A stretch of 64,000 nucleotides of DNA from Neoarius graeffei (lineage: Eukaryota; Chordata; Actinopteri; Siluriformes; Ariidae), in the NCBI RefSeq assembly GCF_027579695.1, contig NC_083583.1, positions 2,201,625 to 2,265,624 on the forward strand, given 5' to 3'. Position numbers and translations under genes: made by a program. The notes under the pieces were generated by a model that saw only the letters and a list, made by a program, of their open reading frames with translations, did not search any database and was not told the origin of the DNA. Below, piece after piece: positions 22,971 through 34,905 of this stretch. Each line of letters opens with the position of its first letter. Position 1 is the first letter of the stretch.

Positions 22971-23664
22971 GCCATCTGCTGGTCTCTCTCTCTCTCTGCC
23001 TTTTCACTTTCAGATTCACTACCTGTGGGCGTGGTTAACAACTAAGACACTTCAGAAGATTCTGGTGCTGCCGGGGGCGGTGTTTTGAGGGACACTAGAA
23101 AGTGGTAGCAAACAAGAAGTTAGCACTGAACACAAGTGAATATCAGAGAAATAAAATCATATAGTCACTGAGACGTCTGTGTTTTCACGTTACTGTTACC
23201 TAAGAAAATTTAGGTAACGTTATGCTTATAATCAGGGGAGTGAAATACACACCCTGAACCAGATTTAATCCAGAGTTTAATCCACCCCCAGTATGTGTGA
23301 GAATCCGTTTTATATCAATTCAATTCGGTTTAATGGAAACCAAGTGAACGGAGAGATTCAGGGAAGAGCCACTCCGTCATTACACCAGAGGCAGAACACA
23401 GCAACCAACTGCATTAAAGTACCAGTAATAAGGAGTATTACACTGTAATATGGAGTGAGTGAGTTGGTTAGTGTAATGGATTGCAGTCTGTTTGGTGGGT
23501 GATATACAAGATATTAAATCTGTTTGTGCTCTCAGAGAAACTGCAGATAAAATAACACATTTAAGAGCAGTTGTTGAATTAAGGTTGATCACTCACTCAA
23601 CAGGTTTTTTTCCTTGCCCCACTTTTAGGGCAAAGGCAGGCATTCGGCCCCGTACTCATATATA
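22971..23664. other. Non-coding interval; nothing recognised
   Basis: No gene or element boundary could be supported between the SINE and the next Tc1. Confidence 0.5.
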
Positions 23665-23666
23665 TA

Positions 23667-25131
23667 CTAGTGCATCTCAAAAAATTAGAATATTGTGAAA
23701 AAGTTCAATATTTTCCATCAGTTATTTAAGAAAGTGAAAATGTTATATATTATAGACTCATTACACATAAACTAAAATGTTTCAAGCATTTTTCTATTTT
23801 AATCAATATGGCATACAGTACAAAAACATAAAACAATCCATCTCAAAATATTAGAATATTTAATTTCAAGTTTGAGTAAAACAGTATGAACACAGTGTAT
23901 CTCTCGGTCTAGTTCAGTACACACGACCACAATCATGGGGAAGACTGCTGACTTGACTGCTGTCCAGAAGATGATCACTGATGCCCTCCACAAGGAGGGT
24001 CAGCCACAAAAGGTCATTGCTGGAAAAGGGTGGCTGGAAAAGGTGCACAAGCAACAGGGATGGCCGCAGTCTTGAGAGGATTGTCAAGAAAAGTTGATTC
24101 AAGAACTTGGGAGAGCTTCACAAGGAGTGGACTGAGGCTGGTGTCAGTGTATCAAGACCCATCATGAACAAACATCTTCAAGAAAGGGGATACAACTTTC
24201 GCATTCCTAATATCAAGCTACTCCTGAGCCAGAGACAATGTCAGAAGTGTCTTATCTGGGCTAAGGAGAGAAAGAAATGGACTGTTGCTCAGTGGTCCAA
24301 AGTCTTCTTTTCAAATGAAAGGATTTAATTTGGAAATCACAGTTCTAGAGTCTGGAGGAAGAGTGGAGAGGCACAGAATCCAAGGTGTTTGATGCCCAGT
24401 GTGAAGTTTCCACAGTCTGTGATGATTTGGGGGCCATGTCATCTGCTGGTGCTGGTCCACTGTATTTTATCAAGTCCAAAGTCAACACAGCCATCTACCA
24501 GGAGATTTTAGAGCACTTCATGCTTCCATCTGCTGACGAGCTTTTTGGAGATGCTGATTTCCTTTTCCAGCAGGACTTAGCACCTACCCACAGTGCCAAA
24601 ACTACTACCAAATGGTTTGCTGACCATGATATTACTGTGTTTGATTGGCCAGCCAACTTGCCTGACCTGAACCCCATAGAGAATCTATGGGGTATTGTCA
24701 AGAGGAAGATGAGAAACACCCGACCCAAAAATACAGATACGCTGAAGGTCACTATCAAAGCAACCTGGGCTTCAAAAACACCTCAGCAGGGCCACAGACT
24801 GATCACCTCCATGCCACACCGCATTGATACCGTAATTCATGGTAAAGGAGCCCCAACCAAGTATTGAGTGTATACACTTTTCAGAAGTTGGACATTTCTG
24901 TATTGTAAATCCTTTTTTGATTGATCTTAGGGAATATTCTAATAATTTGAGATACTGGATTTCTGATTTTCATGAGCTATAAGCCATAATCATCAAAATT
25001 AAAACAAAAAAGGCTTTAAATATTTCACTTTACATGTAATGAATATAAAATATATGAAAGTTTACCTTTTTGAATTAAATTATGAAAAAAGGAACTTTTT
25101 CATGGTATTCTAATTTTTTGAGATGCACTAG
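23667..25131 (+). mobile_element. Tc1/mariner transposon, second family, decayed
   Basis: TA at 23,665-23,666 and 25,132-25,133 bounds perfect inverted ends 'CTAGTGCATCTCAAAAAATT'. The transposase begins at 'MGKTADLTAVQK' (about 23,937) and is broken by frame changes. The last frame (24,385-24,867) keeps 'FLFQQDLAPTHSAK' and 'LPDLNPIENLWG', the second D and the E of the triad, and ends 'KGAPTKY'. Confidence 0.93.
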
Positions 25132-25158
25132 TATATATATATATATATATATATATAT
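25132..25158. repeat. TA microsatellite
   Basis: A run of about 13 TA units next to the Tc1 right end; it probably offered the TA target. Confidence 0.9.
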
Positions 25159-25464
25159 GGTATAAAGCAGTGATTCTCAAACTGTGGTACGCGGGCTCCA
25201 TTCTAGTGGTACGCCAAAGAATCACTTAATTAAATATAAATAAAATTTAAAAAATAAAATAAAACGTGAAATACTATCCATAATGTCCGAATGGATGAAA
25301 ATATCAACCGATGACAAGAAAATGAAAGGAGATACAAATTAAGTTAATAATTTAAAGTTTGCAAGTGCTTCTGGGTAGCCATACGTAGCGTACGTATGCA
25401 TTCCCGCCGGTTCCGCTGACAGACGGTTATCCGCCATTGGTAGACTAGGCTGTGATGGGAAAAG

Positions 25465-26239
25465 GTGGAGGTGGCTTTGCTAATTATGACGAGTAGGACA
25501 AAATTACTGTCGTGGCTTAAATCCGCGAATGGGAGCGTGGATCAGGAGAGAGGGAGAACTGAAGAGGACGTGTGTGAGCCGAGCGCAGATGCTAACGACA
25601 GTGGCAAAACCAGCCCCAGAACTGCTAGCAAACGGCAGAAACCAGTGAGGAGGAAGTATGACGAAAAATACATAAAACTGGGATTCATTTGGAGCGGGAC
25701 AGAGGAGCTGCCCAGGCCGCAGTGTGTTGTATGCGGGGACGTTCTGAGCAATGAGTCCATGAAACCATCGCATCTCAAACGGCATCTTACAACCAAACTC
25801 ACAGCACTAAAGGACAAACCAATGGATTTTTTTTTTACGAAAACGTGATGAACTGAAGCAGTCCAAGTCCACCATTCTGTCCTATGGTACACCCGTAGCC
25901 AAAGCACAGGAAGCTTCATATCGTGCCAGCCTCCTGATCGCCAGAGCCAGTGAGCCGCCCACAATCGGGGAACTGCTGTGTTTGCCATTAGCCAAAGAGA
26001 TGACACGTATCATGTGTGGAGAGAAAGCTGCCAGAGAGTTAAACTTGGTGCCGCTTTCAAATGACACCGTGTCAAGGAGAATAAATGACATGGCTGACGA
26101 TGTTAAAAAGACACTGATTGAGCGCATTAAGAACAGTAGATATTTTACCATACAGCTTGATGAGACTACAGATGTTGCAGATTTGGCCAATTTATTTGAT
26201 TCATTATTTAAGTACAGTGTTTTATTTTCCTATATTTAA
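25465..26239 (+). pseudogene. hAT transposase N-terminal part (BED zinc finger), broken
   Basis: The first frame (25,465-25,848) holds a BED-type zinc finger: 'RPQCVVCGDVLSNESMKPSH' and 'LKRHL'. This resembles the vertebrate ZBED/FAM200/SCAND3 group of domesticated hAT proteins. After a frame change in an eight-T run near 25,830, a second frame resumes. It contains 'SRRINDMADDVKKTL' and 'SRYFTIQLDETTDVADLA', the start of the catalytic core with its first Asp. The C-terminal core and dimerisation domain are absent. Confidence 0.82.
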
Positions 26240-26283
26240 ACACAGGGTTACTGTTCAAAGTACTGTGTGTAATGTTACAGTGG

Positions 26284-26456
26284 TAGTATACTTTCTTACT
26301 GCTCTAGCTAAGAAAGAAAACCGCATGGCAGCTTGGTTAAGTCCACAAGAACCGTGTGTTTTTAATTCGATTCCTCACTTTACTTTTTACTTCACTCATG
26401 CATACCCATCATGCTACCGCCACCTAGTGGCGGCTCCATAAATGCAGGATACAACA
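26284..26456 (-). repeat. 3' LTR of the young gypsy fossil
   Basis: 173 bp, about 99 percent identical to the partner at 32,707-32,879. The 5 bp target copy AGTGG lies at 26,279-26,283. Confidence 0.93.
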
Positions 26457-27924
26457 TCCCTCCACTCTTAGAAACGTTACAACCTCCCCAAGAAAACCCC
26501 TTAAACAAAAACATCAACATAACATCAATACCACTAACTCAGAGTGGGGGTAGACTGCCCCAGCTCTGATGGACTCAGAATGGGGATTATTCTGCCCCAA
26601 CAGCTCTGGCCACTCTAACTACAAATTCAGTTTCTCAGGAGCCTTCCTTGCCCTGCATGAACAACGAGGGCACTCTTCTTCTTCCCTAACAGCCGGCTCT
26701 GCTACAGGAGGAAGAGGAGTCTGCTCTGCTGAACTCACGTCCCCCTCCAAGGTAGCACAGGGCCTCTGTTCATGTTCCTCAGGCTCAGTGTCTGGTAGCC
26801 TGACTGGCTGCTCAGGTCCCGTGGCATCAGCATCCCAATCTGCCCTGGTCTCTGGTTCCGGGTACTCGTTCAGCTGGTGATGACCCTCTAATCCCCTTCT
26901 TGCTAAAAGGTGGTCCACATGGCGCCTATGCACCTGGCCTCCCACCCGGACCCTGTAACTGAGAGGGCCTGTGCTAGAGATGACCACACCTGGTACCCAT
27001 TTCCGATGACCTGTGAAATCCCTCACCCACACTTCGGACCCTGCTGTCAGAGCCCTGGCTTGTCTGGTGCGGTTCTCCCTGCAGATCATGCGTTCTTGGT
27101 CCTGGAGGACCTTGGCCTGAGTGTCTGGCTTTAATAGGTCCCATCTTGTCCTGACAGGGCGCCCAAACATCATCTCTGCTGGTGATCTGCCTGTTGTTGC
27201 ATGAGGTGTTGATCTGTATGCTGCTAAAAACCTTGCTATGCGCGTCTTAAGTGACCCCCCTGACCCCTTGGTTTTCTTCAAGGCCCTCTTGACTGTCTGT
27301 ACCGCTCTTTCGACTACACCATTCGTGGACGGCTTGTAGGGGGCAGATGTTATGTGCCTTACGCCATTAGAAGACAGAAAACCCTTGAACTCGGCGCTTG
27401 TGAAATACGCCGCATTGTCTGACACGACTGTGTGTGGCAGGCCATGGAAGCTGAACAGCTCTCTCAAGTGCTCAATTGTTCCTGCTGAGGTGGCAGAACT
27501 GACTGGAGCAACTTCCAGCCATTTTGAATGGGCATCTACTGTTATCAAAAACATCTCACCCTGAAATGGACCCGCGTAGTCTATGTGAATTCACGTCCAT
27601 GGCTTTCCAGGCCATTCCCAAGGAGAGACTGGTGCCTGGGGGGGAGCATTTCGAACTTCTTGACAGATAGTGCAGGCTTGCACTTTCTGCTCTATTTCAT
27701 TGTCCAGCCCAGGTAGTGCAGCGGTTAACTGCATATTTCATAAGAATCCTTCAAATGGTGACACAAGCATGAAATTCTCCACAAATATGCTTTAATGTCC
27801 TCTCTTTTAGAAAAGGGTCCTGGCCACGCCAAAAATTCAAGATGGCCGCCATTTTCCAAGATGGCTGCCCGAATGTGACAATTTTTTGTTATTTTCCCTC
27901 TTAATTTAATTTTCCAAGTGAACC

Positions 27925-28371
27925 ATGTTTATGGTCTTATATGCTAATTTTACAGATTTTGTTGTCTCTGATATAAATTTAAGAAGGTTAGCCTTCAATG
28001 TGGTGCCCAAAATAGCTGCTACTGTAGATGAGGCGAGGCTCGAATTATTTGCCAGGAAACAACGACCTTATGAGGCCATCCCGCCAACCAAAGCCGCTCT
28101 TCTCCAACATACCAAGCATGCTGCCTACCAGGCCGGTTGTGTGTGGGGCCAGGCAACCCTGTGTCAGCCTGAACCTGAGAGTCCTGCTGACTGGGGATGG
28201 CAGAAGTCTGGTGAACAGTGGCACGTTTTCTGGACGGCCAATGCTCCCATAGCCAAGAGCTGTGAGCAACTGACCAAATGTGGTTGCAAAACCAGCTGCC
28301 GTGGTAGATGCAAGTGCTTCAGGCTGGGCCTTGTGTGCACAGCACTCTGCTCCTGCAAATGTGAACTGTAG
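27925..28371 (+). CDS. Cysteine-rich (tesmin/TSO1 CXC-like) transposon protein
   Basis: A 148-residue open frame inside the element at 27,714-29,302. The middle has 'IPPTKAALLQHTKHAAYQAG' followed by 'VWGQA' and 'ADWGW', strings I recall from fish and invertebrate transposon-linked proteins. The last 40 residues hold ten cysteines in C-x-C and C-x3-C spacing ('CGCKTSCRGRCKC', 'CTALCSCKC'), like a CXC zinc-binding domain. The start may be internal: a splice acceptor-like 'TTTAAG' lies near 27,985. No nuclease or helicase domain is present, so it may be only the C-terminal exon of a larger transposase. Confidence 0.65.
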   Translation: MFMVLYANFTDFVVSDINLRRLAFNVVPKIAATVDEARLELFARKQRPYEAIPPTKAALLQHTKHAAYQAGCVWGQATLCQPEPESPADWGWQKSGEQWHVFWTANAPIAKSCEQLTKCGCKTSCRGRCKCFRLGLVCTALCSCKCEL

Positions 28372-28489
28372 ATAAATTTTGCGCATTGATTTTGTTTGTC
28401 TTTTGGTGGATGGCATGCGTTGTCAGACCATCACTTTTGGGATTATTGTGACTTCCTACAGCCTAAAGGTTTTTTATATAGTTGCAAAT

Positions 28490-28665
28490 AAGTTAGAGTT
28501 AAGTTAGTCATAAGTGTTTAGAGTTAGAGTTAAGTGTTAAGTGTTAGAGTTAAGTGTTAGAGTTAAGTGTTGTTAAGTGTTAGAGTTAAGTGTGTTTTAG
28601 AGTTAAGTGTTAGAGTTAAGTGTTAGAGTTAAGTTAGTCATAAGTGTTTTATAGTTATAAGATAT
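28490..28665. repeat. GTTAGAGTTAAGT minisatellite
   Basis: About a dozen imperfect copies of a 12-13 bp unit (TTAGAGTTAAGTG) lie downstream of the CXC ORF, inside the same transposon. Confidence 0.88.
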
Positions 28666-31027
28666 GTATAAGATTGTGTCACAGTATTACTAATGTAGAT
28701 ATTAAGATAACACTAGAGGGCAGTAACAGATACGAGATAAGATAACATAGAAGTTATAGATGTCACTGTAAGTAAAACAAATCGAATCCTGTTGCTTTCT
28801 TTTCAATGCAGTTCAATGCAATTAATTTTTTTTTTTGTTGGATATCTTCTTCTCTTCTTTATTTTCTCTGGGGCTGGAGACAGGTTCGCCTGGTTTGGTG
28901 GCCCCATGATAACTGGGCTGTGCCCAGTGCCACTGCTGGTCTGTGGCTGGATACGGAGCAGGCAGAGCTGGGCTCTCCTAGCTCCGATAGTTTAGGTTGG
29001 ACTTGGAGGTCTTCTTTGTTTAAATCTTGAATGACATGGTAGATTGTGGGAAACAGTTCATGATCACAATCCCATGATTTAAAGTTCATTTAAATGGAAA
29101 AAGCATGTTTATTTCAACAGATATATGGTCTCGGTGTGAGATTGCCAGATACTGATGGCGGCCATCTTGAAAAAAGGTCGCCATCTTGAATTTTCACGTG
29201 GCCAGGATCCTAATCTGAAAGAGTATATCCAGGAGGGTATCTGTGCAAAATTTCATGCTTGTATCACCATTTGAAGGATTTTTTTAGTTATCTGCTCCAC
29301 TAAGGCCACCACATGTGAGCTCTGGCTGTCGCCTTCATTCTCGAGACTCCTGGGTGTGGTTCATGAAGTTCATCAAGCAGTATCTCACAAGCTTGTAATG
29401 GAATCACCACACGTAGTCCCCAGAGCAGGATGCCGTCTTCCACACTGAGCTCCACCTGCCTTCTGAAAAATGGTCACAAAGCCTCAGCTGGGCAGCTGGG
29501 AGGCCATCCCTCTTTGATGAAACGGCAGACCTTTGACAGTATAGGATCTCTTGCAGTCCACAACTTAAGCTGCTGGCCTGTAATAGGGGCTGTCTGAAGC
29601 TGTCTCAGTAAGCATGTCAGTTCAGCTGGATGGTGAGTCTCCCTAGGCCTTTCAGGAAGGGGAAGTCTGCTGAGACCATCAGCATTGGCGATGGTCGGTC
29701 CTGGCTTGTACCTGAGAACGTACTGATACTGAGCCAGCAGTAAAGCCCAGCGCTGAAGGCGTGGTGAAGCTGTCGGCTGAATGTTCTTAATCTCCCCTAG
29801 GAGGCCCAGCAAGGGCTTGTGATCTGTTTGTATGGTAAAATCACGCCCGTACACATATTGGTGGAACTTCTTTACTGCAAATATTACAGCAAGGGCTTCC
29901 CTCTCCAAATGAGAGTAATTTTTTTCAGCTGGCGACAATGAGCGAGAGGCAAAACAGATCGGCCTCTCAGTGTCTTCAATCCTATGCGATAAAACTGCTC
30001 CAACTCCGTATGGAGACGCATCACAAGTTATGATTAGGGGCAACTGGGGGTCATAATAAATGAGTAGTGGTGATGCTGAGAGCAAGTCCTTTGACTTCTG
30101 GAATGCCGCATGCTGCTGAGAGCCCCACACCCACTTTGCCCCCGCCTTTAAGAGACAATGTGGGGGGGCCAACACTGTGGATAAATCTGGAAGGAATCGG
30201 CCATAGTAATTAGTCATTCCCAGGTAAGCCCGCACTTCAGAAACATTTTTGGGGTCTGGGGCCTCTCTTATAGCTCTTACTTTCTTCTCCAAGGGTTGGA
30301 GACCGCTGGCAGTTACCCGGTGGCCCAAATATTCAACTGCTGGGGCCATGAACTCGCACTTAGACCTCTTTAGCCTGAGACCTGCTTCCTCTAGTCGTGT
30401 CGGCACCTGACTGAGGTTTTGGAGATGGGCTTCCTCCAAGGGACCTGTCACAAGGACATCATCAAGGTAAACAGTTGTGTGCGGAATCCCCGCTAATAAG
30501 TTCTCCATGGTCCTCTGAAATATTGCACAAGCTGAGGAAACTCCAAAAGGAAGACGTGTGTACTGGAATAACCCCTTATGAGTGTTAATCATCACCAGCT
30601 TACGTGAATCTTCAGCCAGCACCAACTGTTGGTAGGCATGGGACATGTCTAGTTTAGAGTAGCTTGTGCCACCAGCTAGTGTAGCAAAAAGCTCCTCCAT
30701 TCTTGGTAGTGGGTACTGTTCTAGTCTTGAAGCTATGTTTGCTGTTAATTTATAGTCTCCACATATCCTTACAGTATCATCTGGCTTTAGCACAGGCACA
30801 ATGGGTGCTGCCCAATCAGAGTGTGTAATAGGTTCAATGACACCTACAGCTTGTAGTCTGTCTAGCTCTGCCTCAATCTTAGGTCGCATGGCAAAAGGCA
30901 CGGGCCTGGCCTTGCAATAGCGAGGCTTGACAGACGTCTTGACATGGAAATGAACTTCCATACCTTTCAGGGTCCCAAGCTCATCCTTAAAGATGTCCTT
31001 ATGTTTGGAGAGAACATGTTGCAGCTC

Positions 31028-31396
31028 GGCGGCACGGTGGTGTAGTGGTTAGCGCTGTCGCCTCACAGCAAGAAGGTCCTGGGTTCGAGCCCCGGGGCCG
31101 GCGAGGGCCTTTCTGTGCGGAGTTTGCATGTTCTCCCCGTGTCCGCGTGGGTTTCCTCCGGGTGCTCCGGTTTCCCCCACAGTCCAAAGACATGCAGGTT
31201 AGGTTAACTGGTGACGCTAAATTGACCGTGAGTGTGAATGGTTGTCTGTGTCTATGTGTCAGCCCTGTGATGACCTGGCGACTTGTCCAGGGTGTACCCC
31301 GCCTTTCGCCCGTAGTCAGCTGGGATAGGCTCCAGCTTGCCTGCGACCCTGTAGAAGGATAAAGCGGCTAGAGATAATGAGATGAGATGAGATGAG
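31028..31396 (+). mobile_element. tRNA-derived SINE (family 1), full length, inside gypsy
   Basis: Full-length copy with A and B boxes and a (GATGA)n tail. It is flanked by a perfect 12 bp duplication (31,016-31,027 and 31,397-31,408). It is younger than the gypsy insertion it interrupts. Confidence 0.95.
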
Positions 31397-32706
31397 ATGT
31401 TGCAGCTCACTATCTGACACCTTGAAAATTGGCTTGAACAGTTCTTTCCAATTGAGACGCAACACGCCCATCCAGTCCCGCCCCAGCAGATTTGGCCCCC
31501 GATTCCAAACCACCAGTATGTCCAGAGCTGCTGTCTGTCCCTCATAGTGAACATCAACTGTAGTTTTGCCCTTAACTTCAACCTTCTCCCCTGTGAATGA
31601 TCTCAGAACAACTTCAGAAGGTTTCAATGCTAATCCAGGGGTTGCACCTTGTATTTTATTGAAACAGTCCTCCCCGATCACTGTTCACGATGCCCCAGTG
31701 TCGACTTCAAATTGCACTGGACTGTTATTCAGCTCTACTGTAGCCACAATGGGGCCATGTGGCTTCTCTTTCAGAGCCATGAGGTAATCAGTCTGTTCCT
31801 CCTCTTCCTCAGACTCTTGAGGCAGAGTGAGCTGTGACATAAGGTGAGCAGCCTTAGGTTCCTGCCTCTGAGTGGATCTGCCTTTATCCTGTTTACGCCG
31901 CTTACACACTCGGGCTATGTGACCAACTTTTTTACAGTAATGGCACACTGCTTCCTTGAATCGACACGAATCAGCTGCGTGTCCATCGCCACAGCAATAG
32001 CAAGTCACTGATCTTGTAGCTTGTCGCCTTTGAGTGATAAACCCTGGGTTTTCAACCTGATTAACTTGAGCAGTAGGCTGCAGGGTCTGTGCACCTTTAT
32101 CTGCTGCTTCCAGTCCGATCGCTTTATCAAGGGCAGACTTCCATGTTAAATCAGGTATTGCCAGTAAGCGGCGCTGTATTTGCTTGCAACCTATGCCCCA
32201 AACAAACTGATCTCTCAACCGTTCTTCCAATGTAGCGCCAAAACCGCAATGTGTGGCGTGATGTTTTAATTTGACTACATAGGATGAGACTGCTTCCCCC
32301 TGTGCTTTCGTACAGGAGTGGAATTTAAACCTCTCCACAATTTCGTTCAGTTTTGGGTTGAAATGTTCCCCTACATGTTTCACTAAGTACTTATAATCAA
32401 CTTCGGTGGGTTTTGATGGGGCTATCAAGTCTATTATTATTCCATACAGACTACTGCCACAAGCAGAGAGAAGAATGGCCCGTTTAGTTTTGTCCTGCGT
32501 TACCTCATTGGCTTCAAAGTAGAATTCCAATCTCTCCACATATCTATTCCAATTTTCTGATTCTGGATCAAAAGCCTCCACTTTTCCAAAGACGGACATC
32601 TTCACGGCTTTTGGACGTTCTCACTTCCCAGTTTTTCGGATCAGTAAACTCAGGCCTTCAGTAGACTAACGCAGTAGTCTTGTATGCTTTATCCTCGTCG
32701 CCAAAA

Positions 32707-32879
32707 TATTATACTTTCTTACTGCTCTAGCTAAGAAAGAAAACCGCATGGCAGCTTGGTTAAGTCCACAAGAACCTTGTGTTTTTAATTCGATTCCTCA
32801 CTTTACTTTTTACTTCACTCATGCATACCCATCATGCTACCGCCACCTAGTGGCGGCTCCATAAATGCAGGATACAACA
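32707..32879 (-). repeat. 5' LTR of the young gypsy fossil
   Basis: Partner of the LTR at 26,284-26,456. The second AGTGG target copy lies at 32,880-32,884. The leader upstream of gag begins 'TTTTGGCGACGAGG' in the element's orientation. Confidence 0.93.
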
Positions 32880-33109
32880 AGTGGCCAACAATATTAAATA
32901 TACTTGTTAAATAAAACCTCCGCCTTGTTTTTAATGAATACTTAGGCCTACTACGCTACTGTATTTTAATGTTGGTCATTATGGTGGTACTTGGAGAGCC
33001 AAGTATTTTCTGAGGTGGTACTTGGTGAAAAAAGTTTGAGAACCACTGGTATAAAGGATGTAACTTTCTTGGCAGAGCTCCATACTTAAGAGAATATGGT
33101 AAAGTATCG

Positions 33110-33535
33110 ATCTGCTTTATATTTGATTTAATAATAACTGTTTAATAAGGAATAATATCTCAATCTGTCTGTACTGAGGATATTTTCACTTGACATTTTT
33201 TGCAGTGCACTTTGCTTTACTTTGAGAATTTAATTTTATGAAGTCATGAGTTGTATGTGGATTTAGAAAGAGAAACAGAGACCATGAGCTTTACACTACT
33301 TTTGGATTTCTTTTGGAGACGAGTTGCCACTTCACTCAACTCAACTGTTTTTCACTTCTTTAGAAAATCATGACCATTAATCTGATCCACAGAACTTTAT
33401 AGTTAGATTTTTTTTTCAAATTCCAGTGCAATCAGTAAAGTGTGAAGATGTGGTTCTATCATACATTGTTCAGAGAGCACTTGAGGTGTGTGTGTTTATA
33501 CCCAATACTACAGTAAACTGATTTCCTGATTAGCT
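33110..33535. repeat. Left member of an inverted duplicated pair
   Basis: The reverse complement of this interval aligns along most of its length to about 56,820-57,307. Shared strings include 'GTATGATAGAACCACAT', 'AAATCCACA' and 'CAGACAGATTGAGATATTAT'. It has no coding capacity. Confidence 0.8.
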
Positions 33536-33609
33536 CGCCCATGATGGATTGTAATCAGCGCAGTTTGTGTGTCTGTTAATAATCTTGCATCTAGATGGTT
33601 GTACTGATT

Positions 33610-34130
33610 GAAAATTTGAGGTCAAGGTAGGTGGGCTATGGTCCATAGATTACCTGATTAAATTTTGGGGGTAAAGTTGGGTCAAAGCGAAGGTCAAGGT
33701 CACCGGAAAGATCAACCTTTCGGTCAAAATAATATTTTTCACCATAACTCAAGCGGCTGCCGATAGACAAATGTTCACTACCGTATAATGAGCATATAGG
33801 AACTCCCATACAGCCTTTCATTTGGCACCATGATCTTTGACCGTGACTTGAAAGGTCAAACTCAAGATCATGGATTTTCAGAGGACTGTAACTTGAAAAC
33901 AGTTAATGGTAGACAGATATTTACCATTATCAACTTATAGAAAGTGCCATATGGGCTTTCAGTTGGCACCATGACCTTTGACCTTACAATGTCAAACTCC
34001 AGGTCATGGATTTTCATAGGACTATAACCTGACAGCAGCTGATTGAGAAATATTACCATTATCAACATAAAATAAGTGCTGCTGGGTGAGGTTTGTTTTG
34101 CCTGGAAACTTGTTTTAATCTTGCTCACTT
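33610..34130. repeat. Degenerate long tandem repeat with 'CATGATCTTTGACC' motif
   Basis: Units of roughly 120-150 bp recur, each with 'TTGGCACCATGA', 'CTTTGACC', 'TCATGGATTTTCA' and 'ACCATTATCAAC'. At least two clear units (about 33,820-33,960 and 33,960-34,090) and a weaker third are visible. The family is not identified. Confidence 0.65.
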
Positions 34131-34186
34131 TCATAAAGTGCAGCTGAGACAGAAGTTTTATTTAATTTATTTTACAGAACATCAAA

Positions 34187-34557
34187 TGGGTGGCACGGTG
34201 GTGTAGTGGTTAGCGCTGTCGCCTCACAGCAAGAAGGTCCTGGGTTCGAGCCCCGTGGCCGGCGAGGGCCTTTCTGTGCGGAGTTTGCATGTTCTCCCCG
34301 TGTCCGCGTGGGTTTCCTCCGGGTGCTCCGGTTTCCCCCACAGTCCAAAGACATGCAGGTTAGGTTAACTGGTGACTCTAAATTGAGCGTAGGTGTGAAT
34401 GTGAGTGTGAATGGTTGTCTGTGTCTATGTGTCAGCCCTGTGATGACCTGGCGACTTGTCCAGGGTGTACCCCGCCTTTCACCCGTAGTCAGCTGGGATA
34501 GGCTCCAGCTCGCCTGCGACCCTGTAGAAGGATAAAGCGGCTACAGATAATGAGATG
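34187..34557 (+). mobile_element. tRNA-derived SINE (family 1), full length
   Basis: Full-length copy flanked by a perfect 11 bp duplication (34,176-34,186 and 34,558-34,568). It lies about 240 bp beyond the SLC7A6OS stop codon, in antisense orientation to that gene. It may be inside or just beyond the 3' UTR. Confidence 0.95.
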
Positions 34558-34795
34558 AGAACATCAAACATTTCTGAATTTCAAAAACTTTAATTTTGGT
34601 TTATACACATGTACATATTTACATAAAATCCCCACTGCCCTTTTTGGGGGAATGTTTATGCGCGTGTACATGCTCACTAAACACAGCAACATCACGCATC
34701 TCACTAACACTCACGCGCGCACAAAAAACAAAACTGCACGATTATATGCATCACCCGGCACACAAACCCCACATCATTAGAATAAAAACACATCC

Positions 34796-34905
34796 TCAGT
34801 CAGAATTGTATTCTTCTCTGTCCTCATCCTCAAGCTCCTTCATCACCTCCCTCTGATAGCGCTCCCAGCTCCTCCTGCTGTACGAGTGCTCCTCACTCCA
34901 ACAAC
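34796..34905 (-). CDS. slc7a6os: SLC7A6OS exon 5 with stop
   Basis: A short last exon after a CTCCCTCCAG acceptor. It encodes '[20 protein letters not shown]' and an acidic tail ending 'EYNSD', with TGA at 34,796-34,798. An ATTAAA-type signal on the minus strand lies at about 34,589, inside the exon 4-5 intron side of the SINE; a second candidate lies near 34,170. Confidence 0.9.

Larger units (their letters stand above)
27714..29302 (+). mobile_element. DNA transposon with CXC-protein ORF, 3 bp target duplication
   Basis: The ends are imperfect inverted repeats (TAGTGCAGCGGTTAACT on the left and, on the other strand, TAGTGGAGCAGATAACT), followed by inner repeats with 'CCTTCAAATGGTGA'. AGG flanks both sides (27,711-27,713 and 29,303-29,305). 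'AAGATGGC'-rich subterminal parts, a cysteine-rich ORF and a TTAGAGTTAAGTG minisatellite make up the inside. TAGTG...CACTA ends with 3 bp duplications do not fit Tc1, hAT or piggyBac. An Academ-like non-autonomous derivative is one possibility. Confidence 0.78.
26284..32879 (-). mobile_element. Ty3/gypsy LTR retrotransposon fossil, young, carrying two insertions
   Basis: Two 173 bp LTRs (26,284-26,456 and 32,707-32,879) are flanked by a 5 bp duplication AGTGG. Reading leftwards: gag with two CCHC-type knuckles (32,605 to about 31,900), protease region, reverse transcriptase and RNase H (30,961-29,474), and integrase core and tail (27,554-26,619). The LTRs differ at about two sites, so the insertion is recent. 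A SINE (31,028-31,396) and a DNA transposon (27,714-29,302) sit inside it. It is broken, chiefly by these insertions. Confidence 0.93.
25168..33048 (+). mobile_element. hAT transposon (ZBED type), split by a gypsy element
   Basis: Inverted ends 'CAGTGATTCTCAAACTGTGG' and '...AAAGTTTGAGAACCACTG' are flanked by a perfect 8 bp duplication gtataaag (25,160-25,167 and 33,049-33,056). The hAT sequence itself is 25,168-26,283 and 32,885-33,048; the 6.6 kb between is an LTR fossil. Only the N-terminal part of the transposase is present, so the copy is also internally deleted. Confidence 0.92.

Noticed and set aside
22587-23045. Open frames of 80-180 codons within SINE copies
   Set aside because: The same frame recurs in each SINE copy and reflects SINE sequence, not a gene.
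27844-29190. CXC ORF as a host tesmin/LIN54 gene exon
   Set aside because: It sits between transposon inverted repeats with a target duplication, inside a gypsy fossil, so it belongs to the element.
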